Source of the DNA: Spirochaetota bacterium
GTDB taxonomy: Bacteria > Spirochaetota > Spirochaetia > Treponematales > Treponemataceae
DNA: 64,000 nucleotides
Assembly: GCA_023443865.1 (NCBI GenBank)
Contig: JAEZST010000006.1
Coordinates: 62,001-126,000 of the forward strand
Reading direction: 5' to 3'
The position numbers and the translations under genes are program-made. Under the pieces are notes generated by a model, which worked only from the letters and a program-made list of their open reading frames with translations, ran no database searches and was not told the origin of the DNA. This document shows, one piece after another, positions 56,302-64,000 of the stretch; the stretch's first letter is position 1, and each line of letters opens with the position of its first letter.

Positions 56302-57462
56302 TTGAAAACCAATGAAACCAACCAAGAGGCGAATAGCTTCGCCGAAATGTTCGAAAACAGCCTTGCATCCATGGATAAGCTCAAACCCGGTCAGCCGGTG
56401 AAAACCGTTATCGTGTCCATTTCAGGCGACACCGTTTTTCTTGAATTGAGCGGAAAAAGCGAGGGCGTGCTGGATCGCGCCGAACTTACCGACGATAAGG
56501 GCCTTCTCACCGTGGAAGAAGGCGACGAAATAACCGCCTACTATCTCGATTCCAAGGGCGGAGTGCCCCGCTTCACCACCAAGATCGCCGGCGACAGCGC
56601 CAAAAACGAGATGCTCGAAAACGCCTTCGCCAACGGCATTCCCGTAGAAGGCGCGGTGGAAAAGGAAATAAAGGGCGGATTCGAGGTTAAGATCGGCGGG
56701 GCGCGCGCCTTTTGTCCCTTCTCCCAGATGGGCGAAAAGCGGGGCGATCAGAGCGAGTCTCCCGTGGGCAAGCGACTGACCTTCAAAATTCTGGAATATA
56801 AGCAAGGCGGCCGCTCCATCCTCGTTTCGAACCGGGCAATCGTCGAGGAAGAGAAGGCAAAGCAGAGGGAAGCGCAAAAGTCGACCCTTGAAGAGGGCAT
56901 GATCGTCAAGGGAACCGTGAAGTCCCTCCAGAAATTCGGCGCCTTCGTCGAGGTCAACGGCATTCAGGGCCTCCTTCCCATCTCCGAAATCGCCCGCGAG
57001 CGGATTAACGAGGTGGGCGACTTCCTTGCCGTGGGTCAGGAGGTGGAGGTGCAGATTATCCGCCTTGACTGGCAAAACGACCGCATCACGCTGAGCCTTA
57101 AGTCGCTGCTCGCCGACCCCTGGGAATCGGTAGCCGAAAAATACGCCAAGGGCACCAAGCACGAGGGAACCGTTTCCCGCCTGGCCGCCTTCGGCGCCTT
57201 CGTCACCCTGGAAGCGGGCATTGACGGCTTACTGCACGTTTCCGAGATTTCCGGCGGCGTACAGCACGGCGAGGCCAAGAACGAGGTCAAGAGCGGCCAA
57301 AAGATCACCGTGGTTATCAAGGACGTGGACGTCAAGAACCGCAAGATATCCCTGCGCACGGTTTCTTCCTTCGAACAGGACAAGGCGGCCCAGTCCTATA
57401 TGAACGGAAAGGACGACGGCGAAACCTACAATCCCTTCGCGTCGCTTTTGAAGAAGAAATAA
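56302..57462 (+). CDS. S1-domain RNA-binding protein (ribosomal protein S1-like)
   Basis: A 386-residue protein of four S1 OB-fold repeats, at about 30-95, 115-180, 195-265 and 285-355. The last two are most canonical (GTVKSLQKFGAFVEVNGIQG and GTVSRLAAFGAFVTLEAGID). E. coli S1 has six domains and 557 residues; four-domain forms occur in many other bacteria, so it may act as S1 or as a related RNA-binding factor. The start is TTG at 56302, fixed by GGTGGGGAGTGTACC. A strong terminator follows, so it is monocistronic. Confidence 0.88.
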   Translation: MKTNETNQEANSFAEMFENSLASMDKLKPGQPVKTVIVSISGDTVFLELSGKSEGVLDRAELTDDKGLLTVEEGDEITAYYLDSKGGVPRFTTKIAGDSAKNEMLENAFANGIPVEGAVEKEIKGGFEVKIGGARAFCPFSQMGEKRGDQSESPVGKRLTFKILEYKQGGRSILVSNRAIVEEEKAKQREAQKSTLEEGMIVKGTVKSLQKFGAFVEVNGIQGLLPISEIARERINEVGDFLAVGQEVEVQIIRLDWQNDRITLSLKSLLADPWESVAEKYAKGTKHEGTVSRLAAFGAFVTLEAGIDGLLHVSEISGGVQHGEAKNEVKSGQKITVVIKDVDVKNRKISLRTVSSFEQDKAAQSYMNGKDDGETYNPFASLLKKK

Positions 57463-57484
57463 GGCGCCCCCGGGCGACTAAACG

Positions 57485-57512
57485 AGGACCGGCGATGCCC
57501 GGTCCTTTTTTT
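57485..57512 (+). terminator. Intrinsic terminator after the S1-domain gene
   Basis: An 8-bp stem (AGGACCGG / CCGGTCCT) with a 6-nt loop and seven T residues on the plus strand. Confidence 0.92.
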
Positions 57513-57564
57513 ATTGACGGGAAACGGAGTACGAAAGATACTTTAGGGCGGGGGTACCGAACCA

Positions 57565-58824
57565 GTGAACGAGTCGCGCCGCCGACAGTATCTTCTCGCC
57601 GCGCTCTTTCCCCTGACCCTCGCGGGGACGGGTATCGCGATGGGCGCGGGGCGAGGAATCCTCGCGGGGCTGGCCCGAATTCTCCTGTGCCCCAGCGTGC
57701 TGCTCCACGATTACGTGGCCGTCGGGGGAATGCCCGCCGCCTTTTTGAACGCGGGAGCCCTCGGGCTTTTATCGGTGGCGCTGCTCGCCTTTCTTCGGAT
57801 CGACTTGAGCGGGCCCTTTATCGCGGCGTTCCTTACGGTAGTCGGCTTTGCCTTTTTCGGAAAAAACCTCCTGAACGTGTGGCCCGTGGTATTCGGGGTT
57901 TGGCTTTTCGCGCGGGTGAACGGGGCTCCCTTTAAGAAATACGCCCTGATCGCGCTGTTCGGCACTACCCTTTCGCCCCTCGTCAGCGCCTTGGCCTTCG
58001 AGGGCTGGCTTGATCCGCTCCCGGCCCTCGCCGCGGGCCTTGGCTTCGGGGTCGTCTCCGGTTTCGTGCTCCCGCCCCTCGCCTCGCATATGCTCCGTTT
58101 CCACGACGGCTATAATATCTACAACATCGGCTTTACCGGCGGAATCGTGGGCTCGTTCTTAATCGCCCTTCTCCGGGGGTTCGGGTACGACTTCGCGGCC
58201 CCGCCCCTCGTCGAGACGGGCGATGACGCGTTCATGAGGCTCTTTATCGTGACCTGCCTGGCACTCGCCGTCGCTTCCGGCCTCTTCGCGAGCCGAAGGG
58301 ACTGGTCGGCGCTGATTCGCGACGCCAAGCGAATATACGCCTCCACCGGCCGTCTCGTTTCCGATTTTACGGCCATCGGGAGCGTACCCGCCGCCTTGGT
58401 GAATATGGGCGTTATGGGACTTATCGCGAGCGCGTACGTGATCCTCCTGGGGGGAACCTTCAACGGGCCGGTCGTGGGCGCCATTCTCACCGTTACGGGG
58501 TTCGCGGCCTTCGGAAAGCATCCGCGCAACGCGGTCCCGGTATTGGCCGGCGTGTATATCGCCTCGCTGTTCAAGATTTGGGAAACGGGAACCACGCCGG
58601 TGATCATCGCCGCGCTGTTCGGCACGACGCTCGCGCCCATCGCCGGCAGTTTCGGGCCCGTCGCGGGCATACTCGCCGGCTTTTTCCACCTATCGATCGT
58701 GCACAACGTCGGCGTGCTCCACGGGGGGGTGAACCTCTATAATAACGGGTTCGCGGGGGGCTTCGTCGCCTCGTTTCTCGTCCCGGTCATCAGCGCCTTC
58801 GGGAAAAAGGATACGGACGCATGA
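57565..58824 (+). CDS. DUF1576 multi-spanning membrane protein with internal duplication
   Basis: A 419-residue protein with about twelve hydrophobic helices. It contains two clearly related halves: VGGMPAAFLNAGALGLLSVA and IGSVPAALVNMGVMGLIASA; AFLTVVGFAFFGKNLLNVWP and AILTVTGFAAFGKHPRNAVP; ALFGTTLSPLVSAL and ALFGTTLAPIAGSF, about 220 residues apart. Such duplicated folds are typical of secondary transporters, but the family has no known substrate. Asn, Gly and His in helices (FHDGYNIYNIGFTGG and LHGGVNLYNNGFAGG) are also repeated. The start is GTG at 57565 after AGGGCGGGGG. The stop overlaps the next gene by 4 bp. Confidence 0.82.
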   Translation: MNESRRRQYLLAALFPLTLAGTGIAMGAGRGILAGLARILLCPSVLLHDYVAVGGMPAAFLNAGALGLLSVALLAFLRIDLSGPFIAAFLTVVGFAFFGKNLLNVWPVVFGVWLFARVNGAPFKKYALIALFGTTLSPLVSALAFEGWLDPLPALAAGLGFGVVSGFVLPPLASHMLRFHDGYNIYNIGFTGGIVGSFLIALLRGFGYDFAAPPLVETGDDAFMRLFIVTCLALAVASGLFASRRDWSALIRDAKRIYASTGRLVSDFTAIGSVPAALVNMGVMGLIASAYVILLGGTFNGPVVGAILTVTGFAAFGKHPRNAVPVLAGVYIASLFKIWETGTTPVIIAALFGTTLAPIAGSFGPVAGILAGFFHLSIVHNVGVLHGGVNLYNNGFAGGFVASFLVPVISAFGKKDTDA

Positions 58825-59171
58825 ACCACGAAATAGACAAGGTAATGAAAATCGCCGACGAATTCGGCTCGTACTTACTGCGCGAATTCCAGGCCGATAC
58901 CCTTTCCATAGCGATTAACAAAACCGGGGAAGGCTTTACCGTCTCCCTTGAATGCCCGGTGCGCGAAACGGACCGGGGGAAAATCGACGCGCTTCGCGAG
59001 AGCCTGACACAGACGCGGAAGCCCGAGCTGGAGGACTATTATTGGCAGCTCGCGGCCGACCCGCTCAATCCCAACGCGCTCCGGATGGTGTCGATCATGT
59101 GCGATTCAATCCGGGTAGAACACCGCGACGGCAAAATCGCGCTGGGACTGACCCGGCTCTTCGCCCGCTAA
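58821..59171 (+). CDS. Small cytoplasmic protein coupled to the DUF1576 gene
   Basis: A 116-residue soluble protein (MNHEIDKVMKIADEFGSYLL, then RKPELEDYYWQLAADPLNPN). No signal or membrane segment; mixed alpha/beta. The ATG overlaps the DUF1576 stop (ATGA), which points to a joint function, for example as a cytoplasmic regulator of the transporter. No family recognised. Confidence 0.7.
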   Translation: MNHEIDKVMKIADEFGSYLLREFQADTLSIAINKTGEGFTVSLECPVRETDRGKIDALRESLTQTRKPELEDYYWQLAADPLNPNALRMVSIMCDSIRVEHRDGKIALGLTRLFAR

Positions 59172-59241
59172 CGGGAGAGCCGGGCGAAGAGCCGGGGCCA
59201 AGCCCCCGCGCTAATCGCCCGCGGCGCCAAAAATCGAACCC

Positions 59242-60627
59242 TTAAAAATCGAACCGCAGTTCCAGGTACAGGGAATCTGAATCTTGCGCCGAATCGTTCC
59301 CGAACACGCCCAACTGACGAAGCGGGTCGTCGGAGGAACGGAAGGAGCCATGGAGGTTCACGCCGCCCTTGAGGTTCCAGCCGTCGGCCAGGTTATAGGT
59401 CCCGCTCACCGTGGCGAGCCAGTCCCGGGCGGCAAGTTCCGTGAGAAACATAGCCTCGCCCTGGAGCGTCTCGTTGAGGAATTTCGCCTGGGCGCGGGCG
59501 GCCACGGCCTGTTCGAGGGCGAAGCCCTGTCCGGTATAGAGCTGGGAGGCGTACGTGAGGGCTTGGGCAGGAGGTTCCTCGAAGTTTTGAATCCAGGTGG
59601 GCGCCCAGGAAAGGGCGAGGCTCAACCTTCCGTCGAGGAAATTCCTGCTCCCCTGTACCACGCCGGCGAGGGTCGGGTTCTTCTTATAGGGATCGGTTCC
59701 CTCGGGATCGTCGGTGAGGGTGTAGGCCCATTCGGCCCTAAGGTCGTAAGGCCCCAGAAAGGTCACGGCGTCGAGTCCGACGATCTGGCGGCGGGTATGA
59801 CCGAGGGTATCGGGTACGTTCACGAAGATTTCGGGCGGGGGCATGGGCGATACCATCATTCGCGTAAAACCGGTCACGTCCGAGGGATACCGGTCAAGAA
59901 TCGTGAGATAGCTTACCGAGACGCTCGACTGGCCGAGATAGAAGAGAGCGCGCGCACCTCCTTCTAGGTTTTCCGGCGAAACGCCCGGAATATCCTCCTT
60001 GACGAAGCCGCCCATGTCGGGCATGCGGTTAACCGCGGGAATAGGCAGGAAAAGGCCCTGCACCGCGCCGTTTCCGGATGGTAGGTTCCAGGTAACGTTG
60101 ACCATAGGCACGGGAATTTTCTTTTCGTCGGTCGCCGTGGCGTCGCGGGTGCCCACGTAACGCGGGTTCACGTTGTCCGTGGGATTATTCCCGTCGGCCT
60201 GTCCCCACGTCACGATCTGCTGGCCCAGAATGAAGTCAAAATCTCCCGCGTACAGGGAAAGCCAGGCTTCCTTGAGGGAAAGGTCCAACGTTGCCCGGTC
60301 GGCGACGGAAGCCGAAAACGAGGCGGGTCCGTACCAGGAGGTTTCGGCGTCGCCTGCGTCGGCGAGGCCGGCGCCGTTCGCGTTCCATTCAAGGGCTACC
60401 TTAAAGGCGCCAGTCTCTCCCGCGTCGCCGGAAAGCGCGACGTTGCCCCGAAGGCCCGCGGTGGAAAGCGCGTCGTCTGCGCGGGGAGTCGCCCACGCCG
60501 AAGCGGTCACGTAGCCGGAGGGACTGAGGTTCGAAACGAGCGGAGACTCCCCTTCCCCGGCGGCGGGAAGCGCGACGGCGAAACAGAGGGCGGCGGCCGC
60601 GAGCGCGGCGGGAACGCGGCGGCTCAT
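59242..60627 (-). CDS. Outer-membrane beta-barrel protein linked to RND exporter
   Basis: A 461-residue exported protein: signal peptide (ALAAAALCFAVALPAAGEGE), then strands rich in Tyr/Trp and ending YLELRFDF with a terminal Phe, the outer-membrane insertion signal. DFILGQQIVTWGQADGNNPT resembles the DUF1302-type or porin-like barrels that accompany RND pumps with LolA-like proteins. It is the third gene of that operon, overlapping the LolA-like stop by 4 bp. It is probably the outer-membrane receiver or channel of the system; this is inferred from context. Confidence 0.75.
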   Translation of the reverse strand: MSRRVPAALAAAALCFAVALPAAGEGESPLVSNLSPSGYVTASAWATPRADDALSTAGLRGNVALSGDAGETGAFKVALEWNANGAGLADAGDAETSWYGPASFSASVADRATLDLSLKEAWLSLYAGDFDFILGQQIVTWGQADGNNPTDNVNPRYVGTRDATATDEKKIPVPMVNVTWNLPSGNGAVQGLFLPIPAVNRMPDMGGFVKEDIPGVSPENLEGGARALFYLGQSSVSVSYLTILDRYPSDVTGFTRMMVSPMPPPEIFVNVPDTLGHTRRQIVGLDAVTFLGPYDLRAEWAYTLTDDPEGTDPYKKNPTLAGVVQGSRNFLDGRLSLALSWAPTWIQNFEEPPAQALTYASQLYTGQGFALEQAVAARAQAKFLNETLQGEAMFLTELAARDWLATVSGTYNLADGWNLKGGVNLHGSFRSSDDPLRQLGVFGNDSAQDSDSLYLELRFDF

Positions 60628-61454
60628 CGACCGCGCTCCAGGAAGCGGAGGGTAAAGTACTTTTCTTCCGCCTGGGCGAGGTTTTGGCTCTTGGTAAACT
60701 CCCAGAGCGTATTCCCGCCCGATTCGAGGTTATTCATTCGCATGGCCTTGAATTGCCAGTACTTCCCGTCCACCAGCTCGGTGCCCGTAATCTCCAGCCG
60801 CTTCACGGCCTTTCCGCCGCGGTCGTAGAACTCGCTTTGGCGGCTCGTGTAGTTGGCCGCGTCGATCCAGCGGATAACGCGCCCGTAGCCGTATTTTTCG
60901 ATCGTCTTGTCGCCGGTCGCGTCGTACTGTATTTTCCAGCATTTCGCGCCGCCCAGGGTTTCTTCGCCGATCAGCTTTACCGCGAAATCGGCGCGGTCGA
61001 GCGTCCCGATATCGGCGTAGCTGAAGTCCGAGCCGAGGAAGGCGCCGGTTTTGGAATCTCCGCCGGAGGCGCCGATGGTCCGCACCTTTCGGAGCGCCGG
61101 GATATAGATAGCCTGTTCGTCCGGCTTGGCCGCGTCCTTCCAGTCGATCGTGAGAAAGCGCGTATCGCGCACGTCGGCGGGCGCGGTAAAGACCATCATC
61201 TGCTTGTTGTACTCGCCCTCGGCGTAGGCGGTCCAGGCCTGAATTTCCCGGGTGCGCGACTGTCCGGCCTTATTGGTAATGACCATGCGCATCTCGGCGA
61301 CGGACGCCGCGGGACGGGGCATATTCTCGTTTTTATCCAAGATGCTCCCCAGGTCTTCGGCGGCCGCCGAAAACGGGACAAGGGCGAGGGCGAGGGCGAG
61401 GGCGGCCATGGCCGCGACGCGCGCGCGAATACCGTTTTGGTTCTGTCTTTTCAT
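60624..61454 (-). CDS. LolA-like outer-membrane lipoprotein-sorting protein
   Basis: A 276-residue periplasmic protein. The signal peptide contains a run of alternating Ala-Leu (AALALALALVPFSAAA) encoded by a hexanucleotide repeat. The mature part (VITNKAGQSRTREIQAWTAY, then KQMMVFTAPADVRDTRFLTI and IYIPALRKVRTIGASGG) fits the LolA-like family that carries lipids or lipoproteins from RND pumps to the outer membrane. The start overlaps the RND stop and its end overlaps the barrel start, both by 4 bp, so all three are made together. Confidence 0.88.
   Translation of the reverse strand: MKRQNQNGIRARVAAMAALALALALVPFSAAAEDLGSILDKNENMPRPAASVAEMRMVITNKAGQSRTREIQAWTAYAEGEYNKQMMVFTAPADVRDTRFLTIDWKDAAKPDEQAIYIPALRKVRTIGASGGDSKTGAFLGSDFSYADIGTLDRADFAVKLIGEETLGGAKCWKIQYDATGDKTIEKYGYGRVIRWIDAANYTSRQSEFYDRGGKAVKRLEITGTELVDGKYWQFKAMRMNNLESGGNTLWEFTKSQNLAQAEEKYFTLRFLERGR
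61382..61404. repeat. GGGCGA hexanucleotide microsatellite in the LolA-like signal peptide
   Basis: Almost four perfect GGGCGA units. Read on the minus strand each gives Ala-Leu, so gain or loss of a unit lengthens or shortens the signal-peptide core by two residues without a frameshift. Confidence 0.8.
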
Positions 61455-64000
61455 TTCACGTTCTCCTCTGTGCTTATTCGTTCGCCGTCATTCCGGGGAT
61501 CGGCGAACCGGGGCTTGAAGATGAGTATCGTCGCGGGCAGCAACGTCAGGGCGAAGCTCGAGGCGACGATCATGATAAGCGCCATGAGGGCGCCCATGTA
61601 CGTATTTCCGCGGATGCTGCTCGCGGTCAGGGCGAGAAAGCCCCCGGCCACCGCCGCCGCGTTGAACACGATGCCCTTTCCGGTGGTTCCCATGGTGGCG
61701 ACCACCGCGTCGCCGGGATTGAGGCTTTCGCGCATAAGCCGGTACCGCTCCATAAAGTGGAGGGTATAGTCTATGCCGATGCCGATCGCGATGGAGGCGA
61801 TGGTAGCGGTGGAAATGTCCACCGGGATTCCCGCGAAACCCATAACGCCGAAATTGATCGTCAGGGAAGCGGTCAGGGGAACGATGGAAACCAGTCCCTC
61901 GGACAGGCTCCGCCCCTTGAGGGAAATCATGAGGAATATGATCGCCAGGGAGGTCAGGATGGACCAAATCTGGGTTTTTACCAAGAGATCCATGATGGTC
62001 AGGTTGAGCGCGGCGAGCCCGGTGATATCGGCCCGGGTTCCCTCGGGGAAATTCGCGGATATCCATGACCGGGCGATCGTTTGTACCTGGCGCGACACGG
62101 TCGAGCTTCCCGTGCGGAGAAAGACGTTTACGCGCGCCGTTTGCCTCGGGTTATCGATAAAGGCCTCTATATCTTCGGGATCGCCGGAGTTCTCGTATTG
62201 GAACACGAGCTGGCCGGCGAATATCCTTCCGGGAACCAGGTCCACGGCAGTACCCCGGGCCAGATCGATCCGCCGTTCCATGCCGTCGCGGGTAATGGTC
62301 GCCGCGTTGCCTTCGCGGATATAGGTTTCAGCCTGTCCCGGGCCGTACGTCGCCAGAAGGTCGCCCCAGTCGGAATCGATTTCCCTGAGCTCCTCGCCCG
62401 CAAGTACGTACCGCTCGGTGGTCACCGGCACTTCCGTAACCGCGTCGGGAACCTTTTCCCACGCGGGATCGTCCCCGTGAAGGGCCTTGTTCAGCCCTTT
62501 CACGAAGGTAACGATGGACTGCGTTCCCCCCACGAGGTCTTCCGCACCCTCATAGCCTTTTTGGCCCGGCTCGTACACCTTTTTTCCCGTGAAGCGCAGA
62601 CCCGAAAGCAGCGTTTCAAGGCCGTCCATGGACTGAAGCACGTCGGAGTCGAGGATAGCGCCCTCTTCGGCGGCTTTCACCACCACCGTCATCAGGGTGA
62701 TTCCCGTGAAGTTCTCGTTAAAATATTCCGAGGATTCCCGGATATCGGTGCCCCGCTTGAAGGATTCTACCGTGTTGGTCTCGAAAACGATCCGGGGAAT
62801 GGCCGTCGCGGCGAGAGCCACTATGGCCAGGGACGCGACGAACACGGGCACGGGTTTGGCCGCCGTAATTTTGCCGATCCCGACCAAAAGAGCGCCGAGT
62901 TTGCCGGACGGGCCTTCCTTGACCGCGCGGAGGCGGGGGGGCTTCAGCAGCGCCAGGACCGCGGGCGTGAAGGTTATGGACAAGAGAAGCGCGAACAGTA
63001 TGCCGAGCGCGGCGAGGAGCCCGTACACCCGCAGGGCGACTATCGAAGAAACCGCCAAGGAAGCGAAGCCGACGATCGTGGTAAGCGCGGCGAAGAGGAT
63101 GGGAATGGCAACGTGCCCCAGGGTGGACACGATCGCCTTCGGCCGATCGCCGTCGGCTGCCATGTCCTCGTAGTAACGGTTAATCACGTGGATGGCGTAG
63201 GCCGTTCCCACGGCGATCAGGATTATGGGCAGCACCATGGTGGCCATGGATATCGACTGACCGGTCCATCCCATGAATCCCATGGCCATGACCGTGGCCA
63301 TAATCACGTTGCTCAGCGGCAACAGCACGCCGCGCAGGGTTCTGAAGCTCAGGAAGAGTATGAGGATAATGAGGACGATCACGACCGGGAACAGCGTGGC
63401 GAGATCCTTGATCATCAGCTTGCCCACCACGCTCGAAACGGCCTTGGAACCCGAAACGTATGCCTTGCCGTCGGCAGTATGGGGCATGAGGTCAATGGCG
63501 GCCATAACGCGGTCATACATGGCGACTTGCGAATTCTCTACCCGTACGGTACCGCCCGTATCCTTCAGCGCGGCCTTCGCCGCCTTCCCGAACGCGGCTA
63601 TATCGGCGCCTTCGCCCGGCCGCACGAGCAGGGTTACACCGCCCTTCACGGCGTCCATGCGCTGGCCGTAGCCCGCGGCCGCCTCGAATACGTCTTGGGA
63701 AACGTCTGACCGGTACACGCGGAATTTCCCGTCGGCGGAATTTCCCTCCGCCAGGCCGCGAAGCGCCTCGATCGCGGATTCGAGGATCGGGCCTTCGGCG
63801 GTTTCCGGGAAGGAGACCACGAGCCGGGGCCTGCGCCGGGTATCCGCCGAGGGATCCACGCTCACCATCAGGCAGGTAGCGAGCCCGTCGCGGCCCACCA
63901 AGGCTTCCGCCATGCCGCTTTTTTCGATACGGGCTCGAAACGCCGCTGACTCCTCGGCGGAGGCCGGAACGCCCCGCATGGCCCGCTCGATCACGATTCC
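61451..64000 (-). CDS. RND/MMPL-family exporter, C-terminal part (5' end beyond right edge)
   Basis: About 849 residues are visible; the N-terminal helix and the beginning of the first periplasmic loop are missing. The GTG at 63994 is only an internal codon. Helices 2-6 are at about 205-370 (LATLFPVVIVLIILILFLSF), helix 7 near 390, a second periplasmic loop of ~240 residues, then helices 8-12 (YTLHFMERYRLMRESLNPGD, then STATIASIAIGIGIDYTLHF). It is paralogous to the exporter at the left edge. The operon RND, LolA-like, outer-membrane barrel suggests a trans-envelope lipid or lipoprotein transport system. Confidence 0.9.
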   Translation of the reverse strand, partial: GIVIERAMRGVPASAEESAAFRARIEKSGMAEALVGRDGLATCLMVSVDPSADTRRRPRLVVSFPETAEGPILESAIEALRGLAEGNSADGKFRVYRSDVSQDVFEAAAGYGQRMDAVKGGVTLLVRPGEGADIAAFGKAAKAALKDTGGTVRVENSQVAMYDRVMAAIDLMPHTADGKAYVSGSKAVSSVVGKLMIKDLATLFPVVIVLIILILFLSFRTLRGVLLPLSNVIMATVMAMGFMGWTGQSISMATMVLPIILIAVGTAYAIHVINRYYEDMAADGDRPKAIVSTLGHVAIPILFAALTTIVGFASLAVSSIVALRVYGLLAALGILFALLLSITFTPAVLALLKPPRLRAVKEGPSGKLGALLVGIGKITAAKPVPVFVASLAIVALAATAIPRIVFETNTVESFKRGTDIRESSEYFNENFTGITLMTVVVKAAEEGAILDSDVLQSMDGLETLLSGLRFTGKKVYEPGQKGYEGAEDLVGGTQSIVTFVKGLNKALHGDDPAWEKVPDAVTEVPVTTERYVLAGEELREIDSDWGDLLATYGPGQAETYIREGNAATITRDGMERRIDLARGTAVDLVPGRIFAGQLVFQYENSGDPEDIEAFIDNPRQTARVNVFLRTGSSTVSRQVQTIARSWISANFPEGTRADITGLAALNLTIMDLLVKTQIWSILTSLAIIFLMISLKGRSLSEGLVSIVPLTASLTINFGVMGFAGIPVDISTATIASIAIGIGIDYTLHFMERYRLMRESLNPGDAVVATMGTTGKGIVFNAAAVAGGFLALTASSIRGNTYMGALMALIMIVASSFALTLLPATILIFKPRFADPRNDGERISTEENVK

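Noticed and set aside
62081..63709. 542-codon plus-strand frame opposite the RND exporter
   Set aside because: Shadow frame caused by GC-rich third positions; His/Gly/Arg-rich product without motifs.
1..64000. Left and right RND fragments as one gene of a circular molecule
   Set aside because: Joining them would give three periplasmic loops and an extra helix set, which does not fit the RND fold; they are two genes.
1..64000. CRISPR arrays, insertion sequences, prophage, defence islands
   Set aside because: No regularly spaced repeats, transposase, integrase, phage structural or defence proteins were recognised on either strand.

Overview
The window is a dense, GC-rich (clearly above 55%) bacterial chromosome segment, most likely from a spirochaete of the Treponema/Spirochaeta group. 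That assignment is inferred from gene content: a ribosomal/RNA-processing operon (rpsP, KH protein, rimM, trmD, rplS) followed directly by a FliK-like gene, a stand-alone FlhB C-terminal-like gene, an HD-GYP gene and a YraN gene; a YjfB-type motility peptide; long extracytoplasmic-loop RND exporters with LolA-like partners; and several cyclic-nucleotide signalling proteins. No prophage, insertion sequence, CRISPR array, plasmid or defence gene was recognised. The window is ordinary chromosome with some unusual gene architectures.

Layout. 1-1.9 kb: the start of an RND exporter overlapped by its TetR-type regulator, with two palindromic operators. 2-8.7 kb: a diguanylate cyclase, glnS, an outer-membrane protein, a chemotaxis receptor and a PNPOx-like flavin protein. 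8.8-16 kb: a MarC protein, a divergent carbamoyltransferase, a chimeric lipoprotein, a flavoprotein, SemiSWEET, DinB and a CoA-disulfide-reductase-like protein with three rhodanese domains. 15.9-22.7 kb: an LplAB/YtcP-type sugar importer without its ATPase, divergent from a UPF0303 plus Gfo/Idh/MocA pair. 22.7-31.8 kb: a metallo-hydrolase, an adenylate cyclase, membrane and lipoprotein genes, yjfB, a glycerophosphodiesterase and glycogen phosphorylase. 32-38.9 kb: a complete tripartite drug-efflux operon (TetR, TolC, HlyD, two ATPases, two permeases). 39.5-40 kb: a tRNA-Gly(CCC) whose 3' end is part of a 168-bp near-perfect direct repeat. 40-42.2 kb: birA and serS. 42.2-48.3 kb: the minus-strand ribosomal and flagellar-like gene group. 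48.4-51.1 kb: a GGDEF-EAL protein and two small proteins. 51.2-53.8 kb: an ABC exporter with ABC2_membrane_6-type permeases. 53.9-56.1 kb: a polar amino-acid importer. 56.3-59.2 kb: an S1-domain protein, a DUF1576 membrane protein and its small partner. 59.2-64 kb: a beta-barrel, a LolA-like protein and a second RND exporter cut by the right edge.

Genes are packed tightly: at least ten junctions are 4-bp ATGA/GTGA stop-start overlaps, so translational coupling is common. One 53-codon gene (42918-43079) is coupled on both sides and easy to miss. Several plus-strand genes have no Shine-Dalgarno but carry a TATACT/TATTAT/CATAAT-like hexamer exactly 7 nt before the ATG (8829, 20998, 38927, 40080, 48403). 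Others are at 6-9 nt, which suggests leaderless mRNAs. Signalling is rich in second messengers: two GGDEF proteins (one with EAL), one HD-GYP and one class III adenylate cyclase. All functions are read from sequence by eye; no database search was run.
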